Source of the DNA: Triplophysa rosa
Taxonomy: Eukaryota > Chordata > Actinopteri > Cypriniformes > Nemacheilidae
Reading direction: 5' to 3'
Length of the DNA: 64,000 nucleotides
Assembly: GCF_024868665.1 (NCBI RefSeq)
Contig: NC_079891.1
Coordinates: forward strand, 25,272,103-25,336,102
The stretch's first letter is position 1, and each line of letters starts with the position of its first letter. The translations under genes and the position numbers were made by a program. Below, in pieces: positions 12,795-26,340 of this stretch. Under the pieces are notes generated by a model. That model saw only the letters and a list, made by a program, of their open reading frames with translations, ran no database searches and was not told the origin of the DNA.

Positions 12795-15260
12795 ATGTAT
12801 CTCGACCTATTGGTTAACGTTGATAAAGTACTAATTGTCGGAGACTTTAATATCCACGTAGATAGTGCTAACGATGCATTAGCAGTGGCGTTTACAGAGC
12901 TATTACACTCTTTTGGAGTAACACAACACATCAATGGACCCACTCATCGATTTAATCATACACTAGACTTGATTATATCTCACGGAGCCGATCTAACCAA
13001 TATAGATATTATACCTCAAAGCGACGATGTCACTGATCACTATCTTATAACATGTACACTGCGCACTGCAGAAATCAGCCGTTTAACTCGTTATCGACAG
13101 GGTAGAACAATTACCTCGACTACTAAAGATAGTTTCGCAAAGAGCTTGCCAGATCTGACTCCTTTAATAACCATACCAATAAATACAGAATCGCTCGATG
13201 ACATGACCAGCAAATTGGGCACTATTTTCTCTAATACATTAGAAGCTGTCGCACCTATGAAGTCAAAAAAGATTAATGAGAAAAACGCAGCACCATGGTA
13301 CAATAGCACCACTCGCGCCCTTAAAAGAGAAACACGTAAACTGGAGCGCAAATGGAAACAAACCCAATTAGAGGTCTTTAAAATTGCGTGGAAAGAGAGT
13401 GCAAACTGTTATAAAAAGGCACTAAAAGCAGCAAAGGCTGAGCACCTCCGTAACCTCATAGAAACTAACAAAAACAATCCAAGGTTTTTATTTAGTACAG
13501 TTGCTAAACTAACAAATAAACAGACTTCACCTGACCTGGGTATTCCGCCGCACCTTGGTAGCAATGATTTCATGAATTTTTTTACAGAGAAAATCGAAAA
13601 CATACGAGACAAAATAGTAAAAACTCAACCTCCAAGTCTGTCCTATAAATTAGTACCAACCATCGCCCCAAAAGAAAGGCTACAGTGTTTTTCACCTATA
13701 AAACAGGAAGATTTAATTAAACTTATTGCAACATCTAAACCTACAACTTGCTTATTAGACCCCATACCAACTAAATTATTAAAAGAGTTATTACCCGTTG
13801 CAATTGAGCCCATTTATAACATTATCAACTCGTCAATTAATCTAGGCCATGTCCCAGGACCCTTTAAACTGGCCGTCATTAAGCCTCTTATCAAGAAACC
13901 AAACTTAGACCCCAATGAACTAGGAAACTATAGACCGATTTCAAATCTCCCTTACCTGTCTAAAATACTAGAAAAAGTAGTGTCCACTCAGTTGTGCTCT
14001 TTCTTACAAAATAATGACATACACGAAAAATTCCAGTCAGGCTTTAGACCGCATCATAGTACTGAAACTGCGCTCGTTAAAATTACAAACGACCTGCTTA
14101 TAGCATCAGATAAAGGTAACATCTCACTCCTAGTCCTGCTCGACCTTAGTGCTGCGTTCGATACTGTAGACCATAAAATACTTCTAGATCGCTTACACAA
14201 TTATACCGGTATTCAGGGACAGGCACTACAATGGTTCAGATCTTACTTATCAGACAGACATCAATTTGTCCATTTAAATGGGGAATCATCAAATCTAACG
14301 CAAGTAAATTATGGATTACCTCAGGGATCGGTTTTAGGACCCTTGCTATTCTCCATATACATGCTGCCCCTTGGAAACATTATTAGAAAACATGGAATTA
14401 GCTTCCACTGTTATGCAGATGATACTCAGCTATATATCTCATCAAGACCAGATGATTCCTTCCAACTATCCAAATTGGCAGAGTGCATCGACGATATAAA
14501 GCATTGGATGACTTGTAATTTCCTTCTTTTAAATTCTAATAAAACAGAAATATTACTTATCGGACCAAAGACACGTGAGCAGAATATTTCGGATTATGAC
14601 CTGCAAATTGAAGGCTGCACTGTTACTCCAACAAATACAGTTAAAGACCTCGGCGTTATATTAGACAGCAACCTGTCATTTAAAAATCACATCTCAAATG
14701 TCACAAAAACAGCCTTCTTCCACCTTAGAAATGTTGCCAAATTGCGAAATATTTTATGTGTGGCTGATGCAGAGAAGCTTATTCATGCATTTGTGACATC
14801 AAGACTTGACTACTGTAATGCACTGCTTAGTGGTTGTCCTGCAGCATCAATAAACAAACTACAGTTAGTTCAGAATGCAGCTGCCAGAGTTCTAACCAGG
14901 TCCAGAAAATACGATCACATAACCCCAATGTTATCAACCCTTCACTGGTTACCCATTAAGTATCGTATTGACTTTAAAGTTCTTTTAATTACTTATAAAG
15001 CCTTAAACGGTTTAGCCCCTACCTACATAACAGAGCTTCTACCACACTACAACCCATCACGCTCTCTAAGATCTCAAAACTCCAGACTTTTGATAACACC
15101 TAGAATAACTAAATCCACCAAAGGGGGTAGAGCTTTCACATACATAGCACCTAAACTCTGGAATAGCCTCCCCGATACTATTCGAGGGTCAGACACACTC
15201 TCCCAATTTAAATCTAGATTAAAGACACATCTTTTCAGCCAAGCATTCACTAATACATAG
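12795..15260 (+). CDS. LINE ORF2: partial endonuclease + RT
   Basis: An 821-codon uninterrupted frame. Residues 1-90 are the C-terminal part of an APE-type endonuclease: GDFNIHVD at 16-23 and TDHYLI near 80-85, where the catalytic His sits. The N-terminal half, including the first catalytic residues, is missing, so nicking activity should be lost. A linker rich in Lys/Arg follows (about 170-220). The reverse transcriptase covers about 350-640: [15 protein letters not shown] (381-395), motif [10 protein letters not shown] (448-456), motif [15 protein letters not shown] (507-520), and the catalytic YADD (540-543). The C-terminal region ends in [14 protein letters not shown], typical of L2/CR1 proteins. 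Full-length relatives run to roughly 1,000 residues. The first ATG is probably not the native start. There is no promoter, so this is a remnant and not a host gene. Confidence 0.9.
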   Translation: MYLDLLVNVDKVLIVGDFNIHVDSANDALAVAFTELLHSFGVTQHINGPTHRFNHTLDLIISHGADLTNIDIIPQSDDVTDHYLITCTLRTAEISRLTRYRQGRTITSTTKDSFAKSLPDLTPLITIPINTESLDDMTSKLGTIFSNTLEAVAPMKSKKINEKNAAPWYNSTTRALKRETRKLERKWKQTQLEVFKIAWKESANCYKKALKAAKAEHLRNLIETNKNNPRFLFSTVAKLTNKQTSPDLGIPPHLGSNDFMNFFTEKIENIRDKIVKTQPPSLSYKLVPTIAPKERLQCFSPIKQEDLIKLIATSKPTTCLLDPIPTKLLKELLPVAIEPIYNIINSSINLGHVPGPFKLAVIKPLIKKPNLDPNELGNYRPISNLPYLSKILEKVVSTQLCSFLQNNDIHEKFQSGFRPHHSTETALVKITNDLLIASDKGNISLLVLLDLSAAFDTVDHKILLDRLHNYTGIQGQALQWFRSYLSDRHQFVHLNGESSNLTQVNYGLPQGSVLGPLLFSIYMLPLGNIIRKHGISFHCYADDTQLYISSRPDDSFQLSKLAECIDDIKHWMTCNFLLLNSNKTEILLIGPKTREQNISDYDLQIEGCTVTPTNTVKDLGVILDSNLSFKNHISNVTKTAFFHLRNVAKLRNILCVADAEKLIHAFVTSRLDYCNALLSGCPAASINKLQLVQNAAARVLTRSRKYDHITPMLSTLHWLPIKYRIDFKVLLITYKALNGLAPTYITELLPHYNPSRSLRSQNSRLLITPRITKSTKGGRAFTYIAPKLWNSLPDTIRGSDTLSQFKSRLKTHLFSQAFTNT

Positions 15261-16320
15261 CTAATGAACAGCAGCTACGCTAATTATTCTCTTTCTGTTT
15301 CTGCCCTCGCCTCGGGATGCCCATCCCGAGGTAGGGAGAGATTCCGCCAGGCCCAGATGAACGTCATATGCCCATCCACAACTAGAGATTACGCCAGCTA
15401 CATCGGAAAATCCCGTGCCATCCTCCTGCGAGAGCCTGCGGACTGACTGACCATCCAGCTCCATCCAAGGCAATTCCATCACCACCGAAAAAAAAGGCGA
15501 CCATCTGGCCGGCCCAGCTCAGACAATTCCATCCCCAACCGAGAGCAAAGACGGACTACCTGTCACATAAATGCTAAATTTACAATACTTGGTATTTAAT
15601 GCTAAACTTACATCACACGACAGCAGTTTGAAGTTATGGCTGCACTCAGTGACTTTGATTGGCGGTAGCTGGGTGGGTGTTGTAGGGAGTGGGGGGGCTT
15701 GTTGGTTGTGGTTCGGGGCGTTTCATTTGTTGGGACTGTGTGGGTCTGGTCTGGTTGGTCTTGTTTTGTGGTCAATGTCGGACAACAGAGGAATAAAGTT
15801 AATTATGCCATTACTACTTTTCCCTGGTTGTTCCTCTGTTGTCTGTTGTTGATCGCGGAATGGGACCGGGTTGGACCTGCACGGTTTCGGCAGGTGGGGC
15901 TTCCTGGGTCGCGGCTCGTGGGCTCTCCCTGTTCTTCGTGGACGTTGCTCGGTGGCTTTGGTCGGGGTCACTGAATGCAGCTATGACACGTCAGAGGAGA
16001 TCTGGCCCTCCCGGCTGAGCCTGGTTTCTCCCAAGTTTTTTTTTTCTCCATTATTCAGCATTGGAGTTTGGGTTCCTCGCCACAGCAGAGCAGTGCAGTG
16101 TTGGCTTGCTCACCGGGAGACTGCATTTATTTATTTATTTATTCATTTATTTATTAGATATTATTTATTATAATGATCTTGCTTGGTCTATAAACACCAT
16201 GCACTGTGCTGTGTTTTACCTTTCTGTGTTTTTCTTATTTGCTCCTGTAAAGCTGCTTTGGAACAATGCACATTGTGAAAAGCGCTATATAAATAAAATA
16301 AAATTGAATTGAATTGAATT
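15261..16320 (+). other. LINE 3' UTR and tail
   Basis: Noncoding 3' portion of the LINE, with G/T-rich segments (15660-15960), a (TTTA)n run at 16125-16160, and the terminal GCGCTATATAAATAAA stem-loop plus ATTGA repeats that the reverse transcriptase of such elements recognises. Short open frames of up to 100 codons here are composition artefacts. Confidence 0.75.
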
Positions 16321-16345
16321 GGCTGATTTCAGATCAGATCTGCCT

Positions 16346-16374
16346 GGGAAACCTCCACTTTGTGGAGGTTTCCC
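16346..16374. other. Perfect 12-bp hairpin
   Basis: GGGAAACCTCCA and its exact reverse complement TGGAGGTTTCCC flank a 5-base loop (CTTTG), 26 bases after the LINE tail. Pairing does not extend outward, so it is too short for a microRNA precursor. No function is assigned. Confidence 0.6.
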
Positions 16375-17640
16375 ACCACAACACTGTGACCATAGAACAG
16401 ACGTCAGGCGAGACAGGATGAGAAATGGCCGCTTTTACAGGAAAGAAGGGATTATGCGTTAAGTGGTATGTTCAGACTCTTTTCCGCTACACATGCGGAC
16501 ATTATTTTTTTTGTTTTTCAAAGCCACATATTTTTTTGGGACGTCATTGCAACATTGTACAGGTCTGTATGGAATTGAGTGAGAGATATTGTTGATAAAA
16601 GCTCATTGTTACCATGGATGAATCAATTCTTTGTGTCTGTTTGTATGTGCATGTGCGTATATGTGGTACGTCAGTACCATGCGATGGAGTTGACCTCTGC
16701 AGCCCTGGCGTCACTCGAGAGCTGCTATGCTGACTCACAGACGCAAAGTTCACATCCCAGGCAAAATATTTGGGAAATTTCAGCCATACTCCTGCAGTTT
16801 TTCTTCCTGTAGGCACAGCTCCACAAGTGATGAGGTAACGATTGTGCTTGGTAAAAATGAGTGAGGATCGAAAACAAGTGTACAATGTCATGTTTTTAAG
16901 GTAATGATACAAATAGTGCCTCATGGAAAATATGAAATGCAATGTGAACAAAAACTTAAAAGTGAAGTATATAACTAAATACAGTATTACTCAATATGCC
17001 AATTTCAGGATTGCATGGAAATACATGTACTCATAAAAGGTTTGAATGACCTTAAGTCGCTTTGGATAGACGCATCTGCTAAATGCATACATGATCCTAT
17101 AAGAACAGGGAAGTCATTTACGGCACACAATATTGTACATTTATTGTCCTGCATTATTAGTGACCTTGACATTTTAACACCATGTTGCTCTTGGACCTCG
17201 GATAGACCCGACAGACTTCAACAGAATTCTCTCTGGAGGGGATCTCCTCTCTATTGTTTTTGGCTTGTCATGTCTGTTGTGAACAACCGAGTGAAGCTTC
17301 TTCCTGTGTGGCTCTTTTGGCTGCCTCCCGGGGCAGGGCGGCTGTCGCGGTCTGCAGACACTCTGTCTCACAGCAGTTCCACCGACCGGCCTTGCCATTG
17401 TTCAGACCCTTCTCTCCTTTGTCCTGTTCGCCTCTCTCCCTACTCCCTATATGTCCTCTTTCTCTCTGCAGGTGTTGAGGAGGAAGCCCTTTCGTAGCAC
17501 ACAATGGCACTACACGCCACCTATTTATATATCCATTTCTCTGCTTATTTATTTATTCTCCTGGGTAATTTTAGAGCGTTGCTGATTGTGCAGAGGAGAG
17601 GTGATTTAATAATAATGGGGTAATGCTGTATAATTGTTTC
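16375..17640. other. Intergenic, one LINE-tail remnant
   Basis: No gene recognised. AAGTCGCTTTGGATAGACGC near 17053-17072 followed by TCTGCTAAATG is a diverged LINE/SINE tail on the + strand. The GC-rich open frames at 17015-17510 overlap in several phases without any domain. Confidence 0.5.
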
Positions 17641-17643
17641 ATT

Positions 17644-17877
17644 TATAGACGTTTCAGCAGCAACAACATAAACAAACATTATGTGGCCCAAACGTAACTT
17701 CCGGTAGACCTCTGAAAAGAATCTATACTGTAGAGTAGTTTTAATTTAATTTAACACAATAAAATATGAATTTAAATTAATATTAGTATAAATAAAATAA
17801 ATGGTTATATTATAACCAAACACAGACCGAAAGTTAACTTCGGGCCAGGCGAGTGCGTCCAATGAAACAGTCTATAG
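17644..17877. mobile_element. MITE copy 2
   Basis: A short copy of the element at 8205-8932. It shares the left end (ATAGACG, AACAACATAAACAAAC, GGCCCAAACGTAACTTCCGG) and the right end (CTTCGGGCC, GTGCGTCCAAT, CAGTCTATAG). It lacks the nested insertion, so it shows the family without that insert. Confidence 0.6.
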
Positions 17878-20462
17878 AGACAAATAACTTTTATTGATGG
17901 TTATAAGGGAGACCATGGATTAACACTATCAAGTTTAACAGTTAGAAATAAGCTGGAAGAGTAAAATTATTACCATACATACACAATCAACACTCTCTTG
18001 AAATATACTGCCTGGGAATGTCAAACGGCACATGAACACATCTGATTATGTGATATTTCATGTGTATTTGACTGGTTTCTGTGCTATTTACATTTGTTGC
18101 CATAGTGTAAAGTGTTTTATGTACTGTATGCTATTCCTCAATTTTATAAGGCTATTTTAATCTATGTTATTTTAATTTAAATGTTTCTAATATTTTAACT
18201 TAAGTAAATTTGTTTAACAAAAAGATTTTATGTACAAAACTAAAACTGACACCCATGTTTTTTTTAGCTCACCTGGTACTTCAATCACTACATAAAATGT
18301 TATTTTTACAAATTCATTTTATTTGAGTAATTAGTTAAAACTTTAAAAAGTTGTACATTTTAGAAACAATTTCAGTTTATATTCATTTATTGAAAATTGA
18401 ATGATAGTTGAAATTCTGAAAATTTGTAGTTCAGCAAGCACATATCTTGTGTGGGCCTGTGATTCAGTCATACTTCATGGAAATCTAAACACTCTGGTGT
18501 AAGATAACTTGGGTGAGCTTGAGACTCCAACCTGCATTAAAACAAATGTTGGTGTGTAGCCACATACATCAGGCTGAATGAGGCAAAAGGCATTGCTTGT
18601 TGGCAGGGGCGTCATGCACCTATTTTTTTGAAGGGGCACAGTGTGCACGACACACAGAAACATGTCCTGTACGTACAAATACATACATTTAAAGCAATGT
18701 TATTGAGAACATCTCTTAAGCGTATTCAAAACATCGCACAAACCATCTGATTGTAAAAAAAATTATGTACCTTTTAAGGTAAAGTCTGGTGTATTTTGAG
18801 AACAAATATCTTGTATGCAATTTTGTGCTAGTAGTAAAAGAGTTATTGTTTGCATACAAATGAACAGAGCACAAAAGTAAAAGCAAAAAAAAAAAATGAA
18901 GCAATTACCCTTTGTTAAACTGCCTTTAATACAAATCTATTGTCGATTATAAAATTCCTTCTATTATGAAACAAAAATATATAATGCAATATATTACATA
19001 ATGAAAAGTGTCAACTCTGTATGAATTATTTAATATATTATTTTACCACTATGTATTGATTTTATAAATTATTGATTCTTTAGAGGAAAATATATTTTCT
19101 TTAAGATTGTCAGTCTTTGCACCATGAAATTGAAGTGTTGATACTGTAACATAAAAGTTATTCACTTTAAACGATGCTACCTGCATGCCAACTGCCAAGA
19201 GGTGTGTTTGACTGTGCAGACTAAACCAACGAGCCGTTCAAAAGCATACGAGGCAGCATGTTCTCACAGTAGCTTCTGACATACAGGGATCGGTTTGGGC
19301 AGCACCGCTTTAAGTCAAAAACCCATTTCATGGGTCCAGATCTTGCACCAGCGTTTGGTCGCTTTGCCTAAACGACGGCGCTTACTAGCGTATAACGAGT
19401 CTGATAATCTTGTTATGGTTTCGGGAATGCGGGTGTTTCCGTGAGCCGAGCTCCTGATCGCGCGCAGACGCTGATTAGCATCATTAGCCAGCGCTATTGC
19501 TTCTGTAGCCGGAATGATTAATGTTAAGCTCCTGTACGTGATCAAAACGGCGAAAATGTCCAAAAGATGAAGAAGGGTGCAGCACATAACTGATACGGAT
19601 TCTTTCTAATCGCGCAACTGATTCATAGATGCCTAACTCGTCATTTGGATGTTGCATGCAAAAGTGACTGTTCAAAAATCTGAGGGTGCACTTCCCCTCT
19701 GTTTGAATGGGCATCTGCTTGTTGATTTCAAAACTTGATACTAAACCCAAAAATATGAAAACGAAGTCTTTAGTAATCCTGCTGATATTAGTCATTGGAG
19801 GTATACCTGTAGGTGTGTTATGCAGTGACAGACCTGAACAATCTCTCAATGGTTGACTAGTCTCTTCTCACTTATCATGAACAGATGAGAATATCTAAAG
19901 TACTGATTGTTTGCAGTTGTATTGGTGTAGATCTAAACGTTTTAAAGCTCATAAGGGAGATGCCTGATCTCTGTCTGTCTATATTTTCTCTTTCCAGTAT
20001 GGTAACATTTTTTAAACTTCCCCTTCTTAAGAGAGAGAGAGTTGGATTTATGGGATGGGAAGCAATGAGATTTGGAGGGATTTGGGGTGGGGGAGAGAGA
20101 AAGAAATGCACTATTTATTGAACAGACATTGTTAGTCAGGGGGTCTCATCAAAGTAACACAAAAACTGGGATTCTAGGAAATCAGATGACACCACATATT
20201 AGTGTTACACAAATCTGAGCTGCCCTTTTGCCCCTTTCTTATGTGTGTTCTGTGACTCATAGAGTGTTGCCTGGGGAACCTGGTAAATGCTACTTGTTTA
20301 CCTCCTGTAGATAATATTGTAATACATCCACTGCATTTCAGTGGTCACTTTTTAGATGTGGCATGTGTAACGGAATCCCATCAGCATTCCAGTGGTAGAT
20401 TATCCATCTTGACCATGTCATTGGCCAAGGAAATGGTTTTCTAAGTCGTATTCACTTATGTA
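17878..20462. other. Intergenic, no gene recognised
   Basis: AT-rich sequence with no conserved protein motif. CAGGGGCGTC near 18604-18613 may be a fragment of another MITE. The less AT-rich stretch at about 19360-19500 is unassigned. Confidence 0.45.
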
Positions 20463-20734
20463 CACTGTAAAACTTTGCTGTAGTTTTTGCAGCAGGTTTG
20501 CCAGTAACCTACTGTAGATTTAATTACTACTTTCCAATTAGTACTGTTTTCCATTACTTTAATCAAAATTACAACACTTTGACTTTTGAGATTCAAAATG
20601 AGCAAGGAGAGAGTTGTTTTATGAAAGAAAACTATATAAACTAGGCAGGTGTATGCTTAAAACAAAATTGTACATTAAATCTACAGTACGTTACTGGCAA
20701 ATCTGCTGCAAAATTACAGCAAAGTTTTACAGTG
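20463..20734. mobile_element. Foldback MITE, CACTGTAAAA termini
   Basis: CACTGTAAAACTTTGCTGTA at the left end is matched in inverted form by TACAGCAAAGTTTTACAGTG at the right end. The two arms pair, imperfectly, over about 65 bases (both include the TTGCCAGTAAC / GTTACTGGCAA segment). The element is 272 bp with no coding capacity. Target duplication is unclear. Confidence 0.75.
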
Positions 20735-23150
20735 TATGTGTTTAACATTTGTACTTGACTTTGCCTAGATTTCTGCAATCCTTTACCTTCTGTAGGTATT
20801 GATCAAGTGATCAAATCCATGTAAAATGTTTTCCACATCTTAGCAACAGACTCTTGCACTATTTTATGCAAAACTTGATTATTGTTGTCCAAATGCACAT
20901 TTAACTTAAACGAAGTCATTTCATTGCACAACACAACTATTAAATGTTTTTTTGAAGATGTTCAAAAACCGTATATTTTTAGCTCCGCAAATAATTCTTT
21001 ACACTAACCACAAATTTGAGATGTTGGCAAATGCAAATTTTTGAGCTAGTTTTAACAGCGTTGTCAGCTCTATAGAATAGTTTGCTGTGCATCAGCACAT
21101 GACAGGCATTCATGTTTCTGATGCTCTGTGTAGTTTAAACCATATAAGAACTTACAGATACCAACAGCAGGAAGTGAAAGGATATGGTGACCAGGCGCCG
21201 GCACCTTTTTCCAGTTTGGTCTTGCACCATAGTGAGACTGCAAATGCTCTTAACTTCCTCTACAAGATGCTATCACTCTGAATCACATTGTTGTAGACTC
21301 AAGGCGTTCACAGCTGAAGCCATTATGATAACATCACAAGGAACAGCTATCATTAATTATGTCTGCTATTGTGAGCTTCCCTTTGTGAAGTGCGTGGCCG
21401 CTTCCTCCATGTGTCCTCGAAACGATGCAATCGGTGTTGCTAAGTCACTCCTCACTATAAACTCACACTCCCTTTAGTTACCAAAATCCTCTGTCTTATT
21501 TTAGAACAGTCTTTTACAAATCTGTGATTTATTTTGGGATAAGGTTAGGGGTTCTTTTATTATTAATCTCTCTCTCGTTTTATCTTCATGTGTATTGTCT
21601 AGACTAGAGAGAAATCAAAGACAAAGTGAGCAAGAGATTATAAGGGAAAAGAGCGATGAATGTAGTGGTATGTCGGGTAAGGCATCTCGCAGGGCACGAG
21701 GGCCACATGATGAAAGTATGACCACTGCAGCTTGGGGGAGTGGTGGATTAGGATGGTGAGAATGAAAAGTGAATCAGGTCAAATCAGAGGAACTGATTTT
21801 TTTATTTGACTCTTAAAATCATTTTATATTTACAGTTACAGCTGTTCTGATGAAAGTCCAACTTCTGGAAACAGAACTGCATAGATAATGTCATAAGCAA
21901 CTACAGTGTCTATTAAAAATCCATTTAAATCAAAAGTTTTTGAAAAGTTTTTTTCCACCGCACTAACAAGTGCACCCACAAATTGCTATCATTTCCTTCC
22001 TTTCCTTTGCTATCATTGTTCGAATAATGTCAAAGTTTTGGCCACAGATATATAATTTCTAGCCAAAACTAAAAATAAAAAGTTTTTTGATAATAAACAG
22101 AACCTTACTCTTTTATCATACACAATAACAATACTGATTGTGTAATAATGTGTAAGACCACAGTGCCTTGTTAAGTTTGTCCTTGGCAAGAGCTTCGGCA
22201 TAACAAACCCCTGCGTTTATACTCCCTATAATAACAGATAACATTAACAGAAGAAGACACACAAAAGCGATCAAGTGTCAAAACAACAGACGAAGCTCTA
22301 ATCATTGAGTGATGTGTAAAATCCAAGACATCTGGCTTTGTTTTACTATAGCCAGGGGGGCATAAGCGGTATTAGGAGGTATGCTAGACAAAAAGTCCGT
22401 GTGCGTCAGGCCTGTGGCAGAACCGGTCTCAAACCTGTTCAGTTTAACTGTAGCAGGGTGAGACTGGGAAGAGTAAGAGAGCACGTGGGATTAACATTGA
22501 CTACTGGTGTCTAAAGCCAATAAGCAGCTCAGCTGACCGAACACAGCATTGTCAAAACTGCTTCATTCCCAGCCTGGGCTGTTCTAACAGATTTTTGATA
22601 CTTTCGCTTGGTTGGCATAAATCACTTGATCAAGAAGCATTTTAGGGTTTTGTTATATATTAATGTAATCTGGTACACTTAATTTTTATTGCAGGTTGGG
22701 GTAGAATGTGGTAAATTGAGGGATCAGCTAAAAGGGGCAATTTTGCAGACGTGTTACATATAAACATAAGTCAGCATCAGGCTGGAAGAGAAATAGCATT
22801 AGTTCTTCAGACAGAGTATAAAAATGTTTGTTTAATTAAAATATGCGGCTCTTAGCCGGTAAAGGCCACAGTTAGCATCCTTAAGATAATTTATTATCTG
22901 CTCAGCTGTTTTTGTGTAGCTTAAAACAGACTAAACGTGCCAAAAAGACAAGAGCTACTTGTTACTGTAGACTGCTGCTACTTAAACTAAGGCCAGGCAC
23001 GTGGTGTTTGTCTGCTATCCAGCATGCTTATGTGTGCGTGTGTTAGAGTTTGCTGATCTTGCAGTGCCCAGCCAAAAGTAACCATAATGAAATCGTCATT
23101 AAAACATTTGTATGTTTATTAAGCATAAGTGAAGTATTTTAACTCAATTC
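20735..23150. other. Intergenic, no gene recognised
   Basis: No protein motif or complete repeat could be supported on either strand. Confidence 0.45.
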
Positions 23151-23187
23151 TATTAAAATCAGTTTTACTTTGGGAAAATCTACCTCA

Positions 23188-23380
23188 TTGCATTATAAAG
23201 CATAATAGCATACATTTCATTGCACTACATTTCATAAACGTCTTTTTAAATTTTAATAGGGTACTTAAGTGGGCCAACATTCTATGTCAAGTATTTTAGT
23301 AGAAGTACTATTTTTTATAGTTTTAAAATGTGTTGTTTATGAAATGTAGTGAAAAGCATGATATGATGCTTTATAATGGA
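23188..23380. repeat. Imperfect foldback repeat
   Basis: The left arm (CATTATAAAGCATAATAGC, then CACTACATTTCATAAAC) and the right arm (GTTTATGAAATGTAGTG, then GCATGATATGATGCTTTATAATG) are inverted copies with mismatches, separated by about 95 bases. Probably an old MITE. Confidence 0.55.
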
Positions 23381-26149
23381 GTAAGTTTTTTAAATAAATA
23401 AAAAATCTCAATAACGGCTCTTTTAGACCAACTTTACGCCTGCAGTTTGTTGGCTGTTTTCATTCTTTTCGTGTTGACGAAAAGGATAAGGGCGCCATCT
23501 AGTGGTTAATATGTAAAATTTATCAATTGTGTATCAGCATTCATATTAAAAACGGCCAGTCTCATCTACACGACAAAATAGTTTCTTCAGATTTTTATAG
23601 AGCATTTGTTTTATAAAATACACCCCACGATTTCCCTATAAAGGGCATCAATTTGTAAAAGAATTGTTCACGATGATCTCAAATTCATTTCATTAACAGA
23701 GTGCCCTTCATTGCGTTTGCAAAACTAAAGTTTCTCATAAATCTAAAAAAGACCAAAAATCAAGGCAAAAATCCAATACATTTTTAAGTACAATTTAGTC
23801 ACCTCCACTGACTGAAAACAATTTAAAGAGTATAACTCGAATGGTTGCTTAGATATAGAAATGTACATTTACTTACTAATTTTCCAAAATACACGTACTA
23901 CATTGCTTTTATACAGTAGTTTATCGTTCCCAGAACATAATTATTGAGTCATCAAAATTAAAATTACAGGATCTTGAAAAGACTGAATTTTTCCAGGTAT
24001 TATAGGCTATTTTCAAATATTTTGTCTAACTGATGGTTATACTTTAGGAGTCACTATCGAACAAAAAAGGCAATTAAATAGTTTTGAGGCTGTTATGAGG
24101 ATGTTTTAGTTATGGCGCCCCCTAGAGTCTTCATTTGACCTCACATGGTGTTTCTTGATTTGTCAGTCCATGGCTGAAAATGGTGGGGTTTCTGTGCTTT
24201 ATAGACTTTAACACCAAGACACTTTAAGGGCAGAAAAAGGTAGATGAAGGTCATTTGAGTTTTACCCATCTTTCAGTTAACCTCAGCTCACTTCCAGCAC
24301 TGCAGTAATGGAGCCGTTTCAGCCCCCAGTCCATCTGTCTCCTACCATTAACCTCAGCTTCCTGTTGCCCTCAGCAACGACTAGTAATTGTACATCCTAC
24401 CCCTGGCCCAGGTCACCCAATCAGGACAGCACTCTGAAACCTCCCACATATTCACATTTCACACCTTTTTTTCATGTGCTGAACAGTTTTTTCTTTAAGT
24501 TCTGTATTTGCATATTGCACAACCCAAATCTTCTTTTGACCTACCTAAAATGTCCCTTCTTTAATCATTCTGTATGTAACATACAAAATTAAAGCCGTCT
24601 ACAGTATTTAGGAAAGAACCCCCCACCATTCACCCAATCTTTTGTTTTGGCTCTGATGTTGGCCTATACAGTCTTTCTGCATGAAAGAGCGGAACAAAGG
24701 CAACAGGCTAGATGTCTTCTCCCGGGCCCAATAACTGACAATAACCAGCGGGCACAGAGAGCTAATGTATCAGAGAGTGGCACAGCAGTAAATCGCATGC
24801 CTATATAATAATTTTTTTTTCAGGGCGAGCTAAAATATGCAACTCAATGAAACCTCATATAGGGCTGTGGGGATGTAGCATGAATCTGTTTATTCATTCA
24901 TTTATCTGCCCATTTGTTTATTCATAGATTCCAGATTACCCTTGAAGGATCACAAACTTTGTGAAAATCTCATTGCAACTATATGTGGGTATGGACTGAG
25001 GAAACATTGTATGATCCATCTTCATGTTTGTATAACAGATCCCAAGTCAGCTGCGTGCTGCTCAAATGTGGTTGACCTCATGAATGCAGTCATAGAAGTG
25101 CTTTCTTTTCCCCTCATCCACCTCCTACATAAAGCTATGGATATTATGTCAGATAATAATCTAGTCTCCCGTTGATTCATTATAAAAGAGCATTTTGTAT
25201 CAGGCGAAATAAAAGAGATCTAACAGTGTTAATGCTGCGAGTTTGCCTTAGGTTATATTTGAGCTCATGTCTAAATCTTCTGTTTACAAGTAATACCAGC
25301 ACCTGTGATAAGAAAATGTTTGGTTGTGTTTTTGCAACAAACCCTAATTCCAGATAGTATCTGTTTTTAATCTCATAGATCAGGATTTAGGTATTGGTTT
25401 TTTCAGTGCTGATGAAATCAGTTCAATGATCCTGTAGGCGTGTTACATCTTAAACTTTCTTTCTCTTTCCATCCTTTCTTTATTTTCCAAAATGTCTCTG
25501 ACAGTAGCTGCAATACCTTTAAGTCAACGTTTTACGGATGGAAAACAAAAGGTTGACACAAAATCATTACGGGGAAAAACTGTTTGCTTGTGTTTTTCCC
25601 ATGTATTAGTCGGTGGTGAAATTTCAAGCAGCCTTGAGGCAACAAAACAAACAAATTGTCCAGACAGCAAATCTCGACGGAAAGAATAGAGTTGACTTTA
25701 AACGTCCGAAGTCATCACCTTTCTCTCGTACACAACATTCACTGTGTGACATGTTGGCGAATTGTTCCCTTGAGCCCTGTACAATCTGCTGTGTGCGATG
25801 TTTTTTATCTGTTTGAGAGGTGGATATACTGTACATACAGTGGACAAATGGATCTGTACCTCACCGTCAGGTAGTAACAATCATTTACTTGATTTGGCAG
25901 AGCAAAACTATTACACTTTGTGTAGTGCTGTCTTTACTGAGTACTGACTCATTCTGCTTCGATGTCTCGGTTAATGAAAATGACCTTTTGATGGTGATAT
26001 TAAGCATAATGGCTTTTAGCCATATATGAGCTTGTATTCTGCAGTCCAAACAGTTGATATAAGCATATGCTTTCAACTCTTTCATGCCCTAGTGAAAAAT
26101 AAACTGCGGTATCACATTGCCTCTACATCTCACATCTGCTATAATAGTC
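23381..26149. other. Intergenic, no gene recognised
   Basis: GCGCCATCTAGTGGT near 23491 and GGCGCCCCCTAGAG near 24113 resemble internal motifs of fish MITEs, but no element borders could be set. No coding sequence is supported. The overlapping frames at 25490-26085 lack domains. Confidence 0.45.
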
Positions 26150-26340
26150 TTAAAGGGATCGTTCACCCAAAAATGTAAATTTTGTCATCTTTTATTCACC
26201 CTAACATCATTATAAACCTATGCATGACTCTCTTTTCTGTGGAAATTTCCTTAAAATATCTTCTTTCGTGTTCTGCAAACAAAATAAAGTTATTCTGGTT
26301 TTTAAAATGACATGAGGGTGATATTCATTTTTTAGTTTTT
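26150..26340. mobile_element. TTAA MITE, GGGATAGTTCACCC family
   Basis: TTAAAGGGATCGTTCACCCA at the left end is the family terminus, preceded by its TTAA target. The interior carries the usual motif near TTCTGTGGAAAT. The right end is decayed (ATGACATGAGGGTGAT near 26308). TTAA targets are used by piggyBac and Kolobok transposases, and I cannot decide between them. Confidence 0.65.

Larger units (their letters stand above)
12785..16320 (+). mobile_element. 5'-truncated L2/CR1-group LINE
   Basis: A non-LTR retrotransposon cut off inside the endonuclease domain. It has an open reverse transcriptase frame (12795-15260), a 1.06-kb 3' UTR, and a 3' end of AAGCGCTATATAAATAAAAT followed by ATTGA repeats up to 16320. 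The GCGCTATATAAATAAA stem and short-repeat tail are typical of fish L2 elements. The last in-frame stop before the ORF is at 12783-12785, so the LINE begins near 12785-12795. No target duplication was found. The intact ORF suggests a fairly recent insertion that was dead on arrival. Confidence 0.88.

Noticed and set aside
16346..16374. MicroRNA precursor
   Set aside because: The stem is only 12 bp and pairing does not extend beyond it.
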